Source: Enterocloster asparagiformis (GTDB lineage: Bacteria; Bacillota; Clostridia; Lachnospirales; Lachnospiraceae). From it: DNA of 64,000 nt. The position numbers and the translations under genes were made by a program. Shown here one piece after another: positions 1 to 7,709 of the stretch; positions within the stretch are counted from its first letter, which is position 1; every line of letters starts with the position of its first letter. The stretch is taken from assembly GCA_018380885.1 (NCBI GenBank), contig JAGZSY010000002.1, positions 62,001 to 126,000 on the forward strand, in the 5' to 3' direction. The notes below the pieces were generated by a model, which was given only the letters and a program-made list of their open reading frames with translations, ran no database searches and was not told the origin of the DNA.

Positions 1-75
1 TATGGCTCCCGCCACCGCCTCCGCCACCGAGTCCGGCCGATGGTAGGAGGTTGCCGCGCTATCTAAATAAATCAT
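1..75 (-). CDS. Class V aminotransferase / cysteine desulfurase-like protein (N-terminus only)
   Basis: Only the first 25 codons are inside the window. They read MIYLDSAATSYHRPDSV..., which closely matches the N-terminal signature of PLP-dependent class V aminotransferases of the cysteine desulfurase group (IYLD-N/S-AAT-S-x-K/R-P). The ATG overlaps the yqeB stop by 4 bp (ATGA), so the gene is translationally coupled to the selenium operon selD-yedF-yqeB. Genes of this family often sit beside selD/yedF, where a role in delivering sulfur or selenium from cysteine or selenocysteine is assumed. That role is inference here, because the catalytic lysine and cysteine lie outside the window. Confidence 0.65.
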   Translation of the reverse strand, partial: MIYLDSAATSYHRPDSVAEAVAGAI

Positions 76-899
76 TTCCCAACCTGCTTTCTCTCCAGGT
101 ACATAAGCCCCTCCAGCACGGAACCTGCGATGCACCGGGCCTTGTCGGAAATGGTGAAGCAGTTCTCGTACTCTTCCTCCCGCGGATCGATATCCATGAT
201 TTTGAATCCCTCCGTCACAGGATAGCAATCCCGGATAACGCCACGGATAATGCCTGTCAGCGTGGCGTTCACCGTAACCTCACCGTGCCCGGTCACCACC
301 TTGGCGATCTGCTGGTCCTTTTTCACCCGGTCCCCGATCTGCACGCTGCTCATGAAAATGCCGCGGGCAGGCGAGTGGATCACCCGTTCCCTGCCGTAGC
401 CGCCGATGTTGCCCGGAATCCCTGTGTTCGGCAGCGCGCTGCCGTTGCCGATGATCCGCCCCAGATTGTGTCCCCGCATGGTCTCGATCACCAGGTCCAC
501 GTCCTTTCCGGCTTCAAAGCCCGGCCCCAGGGCAATGGTCTTGGGCGCCATATCCCTGGTGGTGCCCAGGTTTTTCTTGGCCAGGATGGCGTCCACCAGG
601 GCCCAGGGCCTCACCTCGTCCAGGACGCGGCACTCCGGATCCACCATCAGGGCCACGTCCCCCCGTTCCATCACCGCCATAGCTTCCGGGACATTGGCAG
701 CCTTCACACAGACCGTGCCCTCCACCTCGCTGACTCCGTCGTAGACTGCCTCCGAAAAGGCCACGTGGCGGCGGATAGCGGAGGGAAACCCTGTCTCCAG
801 CACCAGCACCGGGTAACCGCAGCGGTTCAGCTTGTGAATCGTTCCGGTGGCCAGATCCCCGCCTCCTCTGACAACAATCAAATGCTTCTGATCTTCCAT
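72..899 (-). CDS. yqeB: YqeB, selenium-dependent molybdenum hydroxylase maturation protein
   Basis: A 275-residue protein recognised as the YqeB/EF2563 family, which is found only in genomes with selenium-dependent molybdenum hydroxylases and is thought to help make or insert the labile-selenium form of the molybdenum cofactor. The N-terminus has a glycine-rich nucleotide-binding-like turn (GGGDLATG, about residues 12-18) after a beta strand, followed by the conserved stretch ending in VLETGFPSAIRR. It lies 22 bp after yedF and overlaps the next gene by 4 bp, so it belongs to the modE-like/selD/yedF operon. Its likely client in this window is the hydroxylase at 7,710-10,403. The biochemical activity of the family is not established. 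Confidence 0.88.
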   Translation of the reverse strand: MEDQKHLIVVRGGGDLATGTIHKLNRCGYPVLVLETGFPSAIRRHVAFSEAVYDGVSEVEGTVCVKAANVPEAMAVMERGDVALMVDPECRVLDEVRPWALVDAILAKKNLGTTRDMAPKTIALGPGFEAGKDVDLVIETMRGHNLGRIIGNGSALPNTGIPGNIGGYGRERVIHSPARGIFMSSVQIGDRVKKDQQIAKVVTGHGEVTVNATLTGIIRGVIRDCYPVTEGFKIMDIDPREEEYENCFTISDKARCIAGSVLEGLMYLERKQVGK

Positions 900-921
900 T
901 TCGATTTCTGCGCTTCCTTTC

Positions 922-1620
922 CTAAGGGCGGACCAGCAGCCTGGCGCCGGTCATCCGCTCCACAATCTCGTACATATTCGTCACCCCGCCGACCTGCAGC
1001 TTTCCCTCCAGGCCGTAGTGGTTTAAGCAGGTGCCGCAGGTGAGAATTTCCGCCCCCTGGGCCTCCAGCTCCCGCAAATCCTCCACGCTGTCCGACCCCT
1101 CGCAGGAGAGGAACGCGCCGCTGTTGTACAGCAGCACGGTCTCAGGCAGCTGCTCCTGCTGGGACAGGGCGTAGATAAATCCCTTCATCAACAGCTTTCC
1201 CAGCGTCTCATCCCCCTGGCCCATACAGTTGGAGGAAATCACCGCCACCATTCCGCGGCCCGCTCCGGCGATCTGTCCGGCAGCCATCTGGCTGTCCGTT
1301 GCCTGGCCGTCCCCGTCGGTTATCTGCCCGCCCGCAGCCCGGCCGTCCCCGGCGGCGTCGCCCGACACCTGCGCGCTGTCCTTATCCGCTGTCCCGCTAT
1401 CCGTTCCCGCCGCGGTGATCCACGCCGTAAACTCCCGCTCGCCCGTTTTCTCGGCGCGAAATTCCAGTCCCTTGTGGTTCGCCATCTTGCGCAGGTTCTG
1501 AACCGCTATATCATTGTCCACCACCACCTCGACGGTCTCCCCCGGTCCGGCCGCCTCCAGCGCTTTCTTGGTCTCCACCACGGGAAGGGGACACTGCTTT
1601 CCTCTCTCATCCAATCTCAT
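922..1620 (-). CDS. yedF: YedF, TusA/DsrE-like selenium metabolism protein
   Basis: A 232-residue two-domain protein. Residues 1-70 are a TusA/SirA-like domain with the sulfur-carrier motif CPLP (Cys10). Residues 124-232 are a DsrE-like domain with the family motif TCGTCLNHYG. Between them lies an unusually long linker (about residues 71-123) rich in Gly, Asp, Ala and Gln, which makes the protein longer than the roughly 190-200 residues usual for YedF. YedF co-occurs with SelD and is thought to carry or transfer selenium/sulfur for the selenium-dependent molybdenum hydroxylases; the exact reaction is unknown. GGAGAAG lies just upstream of the ATG. The gene follows selD by 25 bp and precedes yqeB. 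Confidence 0.9.
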   Translation of the reverse strand: MRLDERGKQCPLPVVETKKALEAAGPGETVEVVVDNDIAVQNLRKMANHKGLEFRAEKTGEREFTAWITAAGTDSGTADKDSAQVSGDAAGDGRAAGGQITDGDGQATDSQMAAGQIAGAGRGMVAVISSNCMGQGDETLGKLLMKGFIYALSQQEQLPETVLLYNSGAFLSCEGSDSVEDLRELEAQGAEILTCGTCLNHYGLEGKLQVGGVTNMYEIVERMTGARLLVRP

Positions 1621-1638
1621 CTCTGATCTTCTCCTTTT

Positions 1639-1656
1639 TTGTTATTTATTTCACAA
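1639..1656 (-). promoter_or_regulatory. Rex-like 18-bp inverted repeat before yedF
   Basis: Read on the minus strand this is TTGTGAAATAAATAACAA, two 7-bp arms (TTGTGAA / ATAACAA) separated by 4 bp. It is close to the operator of the NADH-sensing repressor Rex (TTGTGAA/TTGTTAA-N4-TTAACAA). It covers the last codons of selD and the short gap before yedF. Sixteen of 18 bases match the element at 10,781-10,798 upstream of the DUF3343-xdh operon. Position and symmetry suggest a regulatory site; the assignment to Rex is inference, and chance similarity of AT-rich sequence is possible because half of it is coding. Confidence 0.3.
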
Positions 1657-2671
1657 TAATAGTGTGGTCACGCCGCTCTGTCACCTCTCCCACCACATCG
1701 CAGGGCAGCCCCAGGGCTCTCAGCTCGCTCAGCGCCGCCGGAGCGTCCTCCGGGTTCATGGAGACCAGCAGCCCCCCTGACGTCTGCGGATCAAACAGAA
1801 TTTCTTCTAATACAAAGGGCACATTTTGGAACTCCACCTTTCCCTGCAAATGGTTGCGGTTGCGCTGGGCCGCGGCCGTCAGGTAGAACTCCTCCACATA
1901 CGCTTCGCAGGCCGGAATATAGGGAATCCGCTCCCGGTCGATTACCGCGCTGAGATGGTCTCCCAGCATCTCGCAGAGGTGACCCAGAAAGCCGAAGCCC
2001 GTCACATCAGTGCAGCCGTTTGTCCTGTACCGGCGCACGGTCTCCGAGGCGTAACGGTTCAGGGTCGTCATGGACCGGACTGCCAAATCCATCGCCTCCT
2101 CCGAGGCCTCGCCCATCCTGGCCGCGGTGCAAACGATGCCCACGCCCAGCGGCTTGGTGAGAATCAGCGCATCCCCAGCCCGGCAGGCATTGTTGGCGAA
2201 CACCCGGTCAGGATGGATCACCCCGGTGACCGACAGGCCGTATTTCACGTCCACATCCATGATAGAGTGCCCCCCGGCCAGCACTCCGCCGGCCTCCCGC
2301 ACCTTCTCGCCGCCGCCCATGAGAATCTTACCCAGTATGTTTAAGTCCATGGACTCCGGGAAACAGACGATGTTCAGGGCCGTTTTCACGTCCCCGCCCA
2401 TGGCGTAGATATCGCTCAGCGCATTGGCGGCCGCGATCTGCCCAAACACATAGGGATCCTCCACCATAGGCGGAAAGAAATCCAGCGTCTGCACAATCGC
2501 CAGATCGTCCGTCAGCTTGTACACCGCCGCGTCGTCAGAGGCGTCAAATCCAATCAGCAGATTGGGATCGCTGAAGCGCGGAAGCTTTTCCAGCACGTGC
2601 GACAGCGCCCCCGGTCCCAGCTTGGCCGTACAGCCGCCTCCCTTACAGAATACAATCGGTTCCTGTCCCAT
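1646..2671 (-). CDS. selD: Selenide, water dikinase SelD
   Basis: Makes selenophosphate from selenide and ATP, the selenium donor for selenocysteine, selenouridine and labile-selenium cofactors. The start at MGQEP gives 341 residues, the usual length, and is preceded by AAGGAGGAGAATAAA; an in-frame upstream ATG at 2,761 would add 30 unrelated residues and overlap the preceding gene. The N-terminal active-site motif is GGGCTAKLG, with Cys14 and Lys17 corresponding to Cys17 and Lys20 of the E. coli enzyme; it is a cysteine version, not selenocysteine. Further family blocks are present: [42 protein letters not shown] and DPQTSGGLL. Second gene of the selenium operon, 13 bp after the ModE-like gene. 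Confidence 0.97.
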   Translation of the reverse strand: MGQEPIVFCKGGGCTAKLGPGALSHVLEKLPRFSDPNLLIGFDASDDAAVYKLTDDLAIVQTLDFFPPMVEDPYVFGQIAAANALSDIYAMGGDVKTALNIVCFPESMDLNILGKILMGGGEKVREAGGVLAGGHSIMDVDVKYGLSVTGVIHPDRVFANNACRAGDALILTKPLGVGIVCTAARMGEASEEAMDLAVRSMTTLNRYASETVRRYRTNGCTDVTGFGFLGHLCEMLGDHLSAVIDRERIPYIPACEAYVEEFYLTAAAQRNRNHLQGKVEFQNVPFVLEEILFDPQTSGGLLVSMNPEDAPAALSELRALGLPCDVVGEVTERRDHTIIVK

Positions 2672-2684
2672 TTTATTCTCCTCC

Positions 2685-3080
2685 TTATTTTGTATCCATC
2701 CGCCGTCTGCCGGCCTGTTCCTGCATTTTCCGAATCCATTCCCCGGAAAAATGCCGCTCAAAAATCTCGCTGGTGGACTGCCTGGCCTCCGCCATAAATG
2801 TCTCGTAATGCTCCAGAATCTCCCGCGCCTCCGGCGTCAGGGTGGACCCTCCGCCGTCCCGCCCGCCGGTCTCCCGGTCCGTAAGCGCCAGCCCCCACTC
2901 CTTCTCGGCGCTTTTTAAGATTTTCCAGGCTTTGCTGTAGGCCATGTTCATGGACTGGGCCGCCCCCTGCAGGGAGCCCTCCTTCTCCACATTGCGCAGC
3001 AGCTCGGCAATCCCCGGCCCAAAAGCCTTGTCCTCCCCGTACAGCTTGATGGACAGTCCGTACCTGAGTTTGTTTCCCAT
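2685..3080 (-). CDS. ModE-like winged-helix regulator without molybdate-binding domain
   Basis: A 131-residue protein resembling the N-terminal DNA-binding domain of the molybdate regulator ModE: a winged helix-turn-helix with the conserved stretch [18 protein letters not shown] and a wing with [14 protein letters not shown]. Full ModE proteins are about 260 residues and carry two molybdate-binding TOBE/MOP domains; these are absent, so how it would sense metal is unclear. It is the first gene of the selD-yedF-yqeB operon and sits 22 bp from a palindrome that resembles a ModE box (3,103-3,126). Likely a local, autoregulating controller of selenium/molybdenum hydroxylase maturation. Family assignment is firm, ligand unknown. 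Confidence 0.87.
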   Translation of the reverse strand: MGNKLRYGLSIKLYGEDKAFGPGIAELLRNVEKEGSLQGAAQSMNMAYSKAWKILKSAEKEWGLALTDRETGGRDGGGSTLTPEAREILEHYETFMAEARQSTSEIFERHFSGEWIRKMQEQAGRRRMDTK

Positions 3081-3102
3081 TGACAGAATCCCCTTTCTGT
3101 TT

Positions 3103-3126
3103 CGTTATATTTTTTAGAAAATAACG
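3103..3126. promoter_or_regulatory. ModE-box-like palindrome upstream of the ModE-like gene
   Basis: A 24-bp inverted repeat with perfect 6-bp outer arms CGTTAT and ATAACG enclosing an AT-rich centre; several inner positions are also symmetric. ModE operators known from proteobacteria have CGNTATAT-type arms with an AT-rich centre, so the resemblance is good. It lies 22 bp before the ATG of the ModE-like gene, the right place for autorepression. The regulator pairing is inference. Confidence 0.5.
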
Positions 3127-3302
3127 TTTTCAAACAAAAAAGCCGCTCTGTCCACAACGACGATCAGGACAAAAACCGGCTTTTCACGATTTTCGCATAA
3201 AGCTCCAAAATGCTTATCTATTATCTGCTTTCTATTATAACAGATTTTCAGCTCGATGCAACTATTTTGGCCATACAGGATGAAAAAAACCTTTCGGAAG
3301 GA

Positions 3303-4034
3303 TTAGCGCGCGCCCATGGCCTCACAGTACAGCTGCGCCGCCTTTTTCGGCTCCTTGAGGCAGTCGATCACATTGCCCTCCCACTTGAAGCAGCGGGACC
3401 CGATGGTTCCGGGATTGCGCTTTTTGATCTCCCCGATCAGATCCATCGCGTAGCTTTCCTTGCACTGCTGGTGGAACAGCTCGCCGTGGGACAGGAGCAC
3501 AAACAGGGTCCGGTTCCACTTCTGGCCCGCATAAAATGCCTCCTGCTCGTAAAAGACCGCCGCCACATCCGCCAGGCGGACCGGATTTTTGAAGGACATG
3601 ACCAGCCAGTTTTTCGTCACCAGTTCGCAGGCCAGGGCCGAGTTGCTCCGCAGCTTGCCGTCCTCCGTGCCGTACACGGCATCCGGCTGGCCCGCCTCCC
3701 GGTCAAGGGATTCCAGCTCTTCCCTGGTATAGCCCGTGCGTTTTGTAAAATATTCCATATAGCCCGCGCTGCGCTTTTTGCTCATAGATACTCCCAACAG
3801 GATAAAGGCCAGGCTGATCGCCCCGGCTCCGCCGCCTACCACCAGGCCCATAAAGCTCAAATCCTCATCGCCGGTAGCGATCAACATAAACATGAGCATA
3901 AGCGCCGCAAACAAAATCACCGCGCTTCCGGCGATGATTCCCGCTCCCAGTCCACCAATGGACCGCCGCTTTTTGAGATAGCTGCCCTCCTTGGAAGTAC
4001 ACTTTTTTTTGAATTTGTCGTCCATCTGTTTCAT
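3303..4034 (-). CDS. Hypothetical protein with two transmembrane helices
   Basis: A 243-residue protein I do not recognise. The first 32 residues are basic (KKKCTSKEGSYLKKRR), followed by two hydrophobic helices at about residues 29-53 and 61-84 separated by a short acidic turn (TGDEDLSF). The remaining about 155 residues are predicted soluble, mixed alpha/beta, with four scattered cysteines and no motif I can name. With a positively charged N-terminus and SMSKKRSAG after the second helix, both ends should face the cytoplasm. GGGGGAAAT precedes the ATG. It is monocistronic and transcribed toward the selenium operon, from which it is separated by about 220 bp containing the ModE-like operator. 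No functional link is evident. Confidence 0.6.
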   Translation of the reverse strand: MKQMDDKFKKKCTSKEGSYLKKRRSIGGLGAGIIAGSAVILFAALMLMFMLIATGDEDLSFMGLVVGGGAGAISLAFILLGVSMSKKRSAGYMEYFTKRTGYTREELESLDREAGQPDAVYGTEDGKLRSNSALACELVTKNWLVMSFKNPVRLADVAAVFYEQEAFYAGQKWNRTLFVLLSHGELFHQQCKESYAMDLIGEIKKRNPGTIGSRCFKWEGNVIDCLKEPKKAAQLYCEAMGAR

Positions 4035-4453
4035 CGTTCATTTCCCCCTTCGTATTGGCAGCACGTCCTCGTGGCCGGCGCCTATTCCATATTTTGCTAA
4101 TACTACATAATCATTATAGCTTGTATTTTTCTTCCTTTCAAGAAAAACATATTTTTAACGGCGGTTTTGTATCTGAGGTCTCCAAAGCCCCTCAGCGGCC
4201 CCGGCCCTTGGCCCTGACATAAAGGCCAGCTTCTAAAATCGCGCCCGGCTCCCGGACGCTATTGACTCAGCCCCTAAAATATGATAATTACATAGTAGAT
4301 TTTCAAACCCGTTGCCGCCGGCATACAGGCCCCTGCCGGCGCAACGTGAGTCCACAAGGCGTAAACGCAGCCCATCTCTTCAGCGGGGAAACGATTCAGG
4401 ATGTTGACAGGATAATCAGACGCTGCAACAGATGTGCAGAACGGAGGTAAATT
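4035..4453. other. Intergenic leader between the hypothetical gene and the LarA-like gene
   Basis: About 420 bp between divergent genes. The left half is AT-rich around 4,085-4,160 (promoter region of the minus-strand gene). The right half, from about 4,260, would be the 5' leader of the LarA-like gene and carries the strong hairpin listed separately plus shorter complementary blocks (GCAGC near 4,366, GCTGC near 4,425). AACGGAGGTAAATT supplies the ribosome binding site. I do not recognise a described riboswitch class, including the molybdenum-cofactor and NiCo types. A short open frame at 4,262-4,450 has no coding character that I can see. Confidence 0.4.
4310..4346 (+). promoter_or_regulatory. 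GC-rich 13-bp bulged hairpin in the LarA-like leader
   Basis: CGTTGC-C-GCCGGCA pairs with TGCCGGC-GCAACG: 13 base pairs with one bulged C and a 10-nt loop (TACAGGCCCC). There is no following T-run, so it is not an ordinary terminator. It lies about 108 bp before the ATG of the LarA-like gene, so it would be in the mRNA leader. Function unknown. Confidence 0.45.
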
Positions 4454-5704
4454 ATGAAACTACAGATCGGTTTTGGCAGCTGTCCCCAGACAGTGGAGCT
4501 GCCGGATGAGAACGTGCTGGATGTGCTCTACCCGGAGGGAATCTCTGCCCCCGGGGACAGCGCGCAGGAGGTAGCCCGCGCCCTCTCCCGCCCGATCGGC
4601 ACGCCGCCCCTGCGTGAGCTGGCAAGGGGAAAGCGGAAAATCGCCATCGTCACCAGCGATATCACCCGCCCCATGCCCTCCCGGGACGTGCTCCCGGCAG
4701 TGCTGGAGGAGCTCTGTCAGGCGGGCGTCGCCCCGGAGTCCATCACCGTGATATTCGCCCTGGGCAGCCACCGAGGGCAGACAGAGGAGGAAAAAATCCG
4801 CCTGGTGGGAGAAAGCGTGTACGGCCAGGTGACCTGCGCCGATTCCCTGGACTTTGATTTCGTGCACATGGGCACCACGGCCAGGGGAACGCCGGTGGAT
4901 ATCTGCCGCCCGGTAGCCGAGGCGGATCTTCGCATCTGCCTGGGCAACATCGAGTACCACTATTTTGCCGGGTATTCCGGCGGTGCCAAGGCCATCATGC
5001 CCGGCGTCTCCACCAGGGCCGCGATCCAGGCCAACCACTCCTTCATGGTCAATCCAGCCGCCTGCGCCGGGGCCCTGGAGGGCAACCCGCTGCGTGAGGA
5101 CCTGGAGGACGCGCTGAATTTCTGCCCGGTGGATTTTATCGTAAACGTGATCCTGGACGAGCACAAGCGCATCGCCCACTGCGTGTGCGGGGACGTGATC
5201 GCCGCCCACCGGGCCGGCTGCCGCCTGCTGGACCGCTATTACCGGAAGGAGATCCGGCAGAGGGCCGACATCGTGCTGGTCTCCCAGGGCGGCCACCCCA
5301 AGGACTTGAACCTCTACCAGACCCAGAAGGCCCTGGAAAACGCCAAATACGCGGTCCGGGACGGGGGCATCATCATTCTGGCCGGCTCCTGCCGGGAGGG
5401 CATGGGGGAGGCCACCTTTGAGGAGTGGATGAGAAGCGCCGAAACGCCCCGGGACCTGATCCGGCGGATCGAGGCGGATTTCCGGCTGGGCGGCCACAAG
5501 GCCGCGGCCATCGCCATGGTGCTGGAGCGGGCGCAAATCTACCTGGTCTCCGACATGGACGAGGATTTGGTCCGGCAGATTTTCATGACGCCCTTTCACT
5601 CCATCCAGGAAGCCCTGGACCGGGCCTTTGAGGAGCTGGGAGGCGACTCCGGCGTCATCGTGATGCCATACGGCGGCTCCACCCTGCCCTGTTTGAGGGC
5701 TTGA
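4454..5704 (+). CDS. LarA-family nickel-pincer 2-hydroxyacid racemase-like protein
   Basis: A 416-residue member of the LarA (nickel-dependent lactate racemase) superfamily, which uses a nickel-pincer nucleotide bound to an active-site lysine to move hydride on 2-hydroxyacids. The key residues can be placed: His106 in LGSHR, His169 in EYHYFAGYSGGAK, Lys179 in GGAKAIMPG (cofactor attachment) and His195 in NHSFM. They have nearly the same spacing as His108, His174, Lys184 and His200 of the Lactobacillus enzyme. LarA relatives act on several hydroxyacids, so lactate should not be assumed. The cofactor-making genes larB, larC and larE are not in the window. The gene is convergent with hydA and sits inside the purine/selenium locus, which suggests a hydroxyacid arising from purine breakdown; that is inference. 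GGAGG precedes the ATG. Confidence 0.85.
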   Translation: MKLQIGFGSCPQTVELPDENVLDVLYPEGISAPGDSAQEVARALSRPIGTPPLRELARGKRKIAIVTSDITRPMPSRDVLPAVLEELCQAGVAPESITVIFALGSHRGQTEEEKIRLVGESVYGQVTCADSLDFDFVHMGTTARGTPVDICRPVAEADLRICLGNIEYHYFAGYSGGAKAIMPGVSTRAAIQANHSFMVNPAACAGALEGNPLREDLEDALNFCPVDFIVNVILDEHKRIAHCVCGDVIAAHRAGCRLLDRYYRKEIRQRADIVLVSQGGHPKDLNLYQTQKALENAKYAVRDGGIIILAGSCREGMGEATFEEWMRSAETPRDLIRRIEADFRLGGHKAAAIAMVLERAQIYLVSDMDEDLVRQIFMTPFHSIQEALDRAFEELGGDSGVIVMPYGGSTLPCLRA

Positions 5705-5752
5705 CAGGAAAGCGCCCGGCAGCGCCGGCATGAATCCGCCGGAGCTCTGAGC

Positions 5753-7135
5753 TTAAAGGGTTCTGGCGCGCTTCACGAATTTTCCCGTGCGCTCGGCCAC
5801 CACCCGGCTATCCTCCGCCACCCGGACGCCCCGCAGGAACACCTGCTCCACGCGGGCTGTGACCCTTGTGCCCTCAAAGGGCGCGTAGTCCACGTTCTGT
5901 AGCTGGTCCGCGGCGGTGATCACATCCTCCACCCCGGGGCGCAGCACCGCGATATCCGCGTCGCTGCCCGGGGCGATCAAACCCTTTCTGGGGAACATCC
6001 CGTAGAGGCGGGCCGGGTTCTCCGAGAGCACCTGACACATTCTCTCCAGGGAGATGCGGCCCTGGTCCACGCCGTAGGTGTACAGCAGAACGCCCCTTGT
6101 CTCCACCCCCGGCATCCCGCCCGGTATTCTGGTGAAATCGTCCCTGCCCAGCAGCTTCTGCTCCGTGGTAAAGCTGCAATGATCCGTGGACACGGTCTGG
6201 ATATCCCCGGCGGCCAGCGCCCTCCACAGGCAGTCCGCGTCCTCCCTCTTTCGCAGGGGCGGGGCGCACACGTACTTGGCCCCCTCCATGCCCGGCAGCT
6301 CGTAGAGGCTGTCGTCCATCAGCAGGTACTGGGGACATGTCTCGGCGTAGACCGTCTGTCCCCTTTTCCGGGCCTCCATGATCACGTCGTAGCCAGCCTT
6401 GCAGGTCAGATGAACCACCATCACCGGAATGTCCGCCACCTCCGCCAGGCGCAGCAGACGGCCGATGGCCTCGGCCTCCGCGGCTGCCGGCCGGGTGGCC
6501 GGGTGGCTGGAAACGCCCATGCGCCCCGCCGCCTTTGCCTCCGCCTGGAGGGCAGCGATCATGCCGCTGTTCTCGCAGTGAACGCCCGTGAGGCCTCCCG
6601 CCTCCTTGAGGCGGCGCAGGATGGCGAAAATCGTCTGGTCGTCCACCCGGGTGTCGTACGTCATATAGAGCTTAAAGGAGGAAACGCCCTCCGCCATCAT
6701 ATCGTCGATCTCCCGGCTCACCGACGGGTTCCAGTCCGTGATGGACATGTGGAAGCCGTAGTCGCAGGAGCATTTTCCCTCCGCCTTCCCGTGCCAGTTT
6801 TTAAGCCCCTGGGCCAGCGTCTCCCCCGCGTACTGGGTGCCGAAGTCCACGATGGTGGTAGTGCCGCCCCGGACGGCCGCCCTGGTGCCCGTCTCAAAGT
6901 CGTCCGCCGTCACCGTACCCGCCACATGCAGGTCGAAGTGGGTGTGGGCGTCGATAAAACCCGGGAACAGCAGACAGCCGGACACGTCGCAAACCTGCGT
7001 GTCCCCGTCCAGAAGCCGCCCGATCTCCTCCCCAGTTCCCACCGCCGCGATCTTTTCACCTTCAATGAGCACGTCCGCCGGGACGCATCCGCTCCCGGAC
7101 ACCACCGTGCCTCCCTTTAACAATTTACGTCTCAT
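5753..7135 (-). CDS. hydA: D-hydantoinase / dihydropyrimidinase-type cyclic amidohydrolase
   Basis: A 460-residue cytosolic binuclear-metal amidohydrolase that opens cyclic ureides or imides. The metal ligands are all visible: HxH at His64/His66 (DAHTHFDL), carboxylated lysine Lys155 (SSFKLYMTY), His186 (GVHCEN), His242 (MVVHLTCKAG) and Asp318 (STDHCSF). Length and motif order match dihydropyrimidinase/D-hydantoinase. In the conserved anaerobic purine-degradation clusters a hydantoinase (HyuA) accompanies ygfK, ssnA, ygeW, ygeX and ygeY, so it probably opens an imidazolone- or ureide-type intermediate rather than a dietary hydantoin (inference). Its start overlaps the end of the GNAT gene by 11 bp, showing it is the last gene of the DUF3343-xdh-GNAT-hydA operon. 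Confidence 0.92.
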   Translation of the reverse strand: MRRKLLKGGTVVSGSGCVPADVLIEGEKIAAVGTGEEIGRLLDGDTQVCDVSGCLLFPGFIDAHTHFDLHVAGTVTADDFETGTRAAVRGGTTTIVDFGTQYAGETLAQGLKNWHGKAEGKCSCDYGFHMSITDWNPSVSREIDDMMAEGVSSFKLYMTYDTRVDDQTIFAILRRLKEAGGLTGVHCENSGMIAALQAEAKAAGRMGVSSHPATRPAAAEAEAIGRLLRLAEVADIPVMVVHLTCKAGYDVIMEARKRGQTVYAETCPQYLLMDDSLYELPGMEGAKYVCAPPLRKREDADCLWRALAAGDIQTVSTDHCSFTTEQKLLGRDDFTRIPGGMPGVETRGVLLYTYGVDQGRISLERMCQVLSENPARLYGMFPRKGLIAPGSDADIAVLRPGVEDVITAADQLQNVDYAPFEGTRVTARVEQVFLRGVRVAEDSRVVAERTGKFVKRARTL

Positions 7136-7670
7136 CCTTCAACCCTTCCTTTCCGCAAAAATCGTAGTCCGCACAGGCAGCTTCCCTTCCCATCTGCGCC
7201 AGACGGCCGCCGGCGATCCGGTAAACCGTCCAGTCGCTCATGGGCTCGGCTCCCATGCGCTTATAAAAGTCGATGCTGCTCTTATTCCAGTCCAGGCACC
7301 ACCACTCCAGACGGCCGCAGCCCCGTTCGCAAGCGATCCGGGCCAGCTCCGTCAGAAAGGCCTTCCCGTACCCGCAGCCCCTGTATTCGGGGCGCACGTA
7401 CAAATCCTCCAGGTAAATCCCCGCCCGGCCCAGAAAGGTGGAAAAATTGTGGAAAAACAGCGCAAAGCCCACCGGCTCCCCGCCGCGCTCGCCGATGAGC
7501 ACCTCGGCCTTTTTCTTCTCGAAAATCCACTGGCCCAGCAGCTCCTCCGTAGCCTCCACCTGGTCCAGCATACCCTCGTAATCCGCCAGCTCCTTAATAA
7601 ACCGCAGAACCAGAGAAATATCCTCTGGTTCTGCAAAGCGGATTGCAAGCTTTGGAATCTCATGACTCAT
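7125..7670 (-). CDS. GNAT-family N-acetyltransferase
   Basis: A 181-residue acetyltransferase when started at MSHEIPK, which has GAGGAGG about 8 bp upstream; an upstream in-frame ATG (7,709) has no ribosome binding site. GNAT hallmarks: the strand-helix YLEDLYVRPEYRGCGYGKAFL contains the acetyl-CoA pyrophosphate loop (R/Q-x-x-G-x-G/A), and the C-terminal part has W-x-x-LDWNKSSIDFYKRMGA. The arrangement is close to the diamine (spermidine/spermine-type) N-acetyltransferases. It is embedded between xdh and hydA (39 bp after xdh, 11-bp overlap with hydA), so it is co-transcribed with purine catabolism genes. Acetylation of a diamino intermediate such as diaminopropionate is a possible role; no direct evidence. 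Confidence 0.85.
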   Translation of the reverse strand: MSHEIPKLAIRFAEPEDISLVLRFIKELADYEGMLDQVEATEELLGQWIFEKKKAEVLIGERGGEPVGFALFFHNFSTFLGRAGIYLEDLYVRPEYRGCGYGKAFLTELARIACERGCGRLEWWCLDWNKSSIDFYKRMGAEPMSDWTVYRIAGGRLAQMGREAACADYDFCGKEGLKDET

Positions 7671-7709
7671 CCCGCCTGCCTCCTCGTCTATTTTATTTTT
7701 TTGTGTCAA

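Noticed and set aside
1646..2671. Selenocysteine codon in SelD or other selenium genes
   Set aside because: The active-site codon of SelD is Cys and all selenium-related frames are uninterrupted; no in-frame TGA that needs recoding was seen.
4262..4450. Possible leader peptide upstream of the LarA-like gene
   Set aside because: No ribosome binding site of its own, Arg/Cys-rich sequence and no family resemblance; the region looks like RNA leader instead.
4260..4453. Molybdenum-cofactor or NiCo riboswitch before the LarA-like gene
   Set aside because: Some short similarities (GCAACAGATG) to NiCo RNAs were noted, but the four-way junction and following long stem are not present.
4460..5731. 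Long open frame (423 codons) antisense to the LarA-like gene
   Set aside because: It is the mirror frame of a clear LarA-family gene in GC-rich DNA; its translation has no recognisable domain and an Arg/Gly/His/Val-rich composition typical of shadows.
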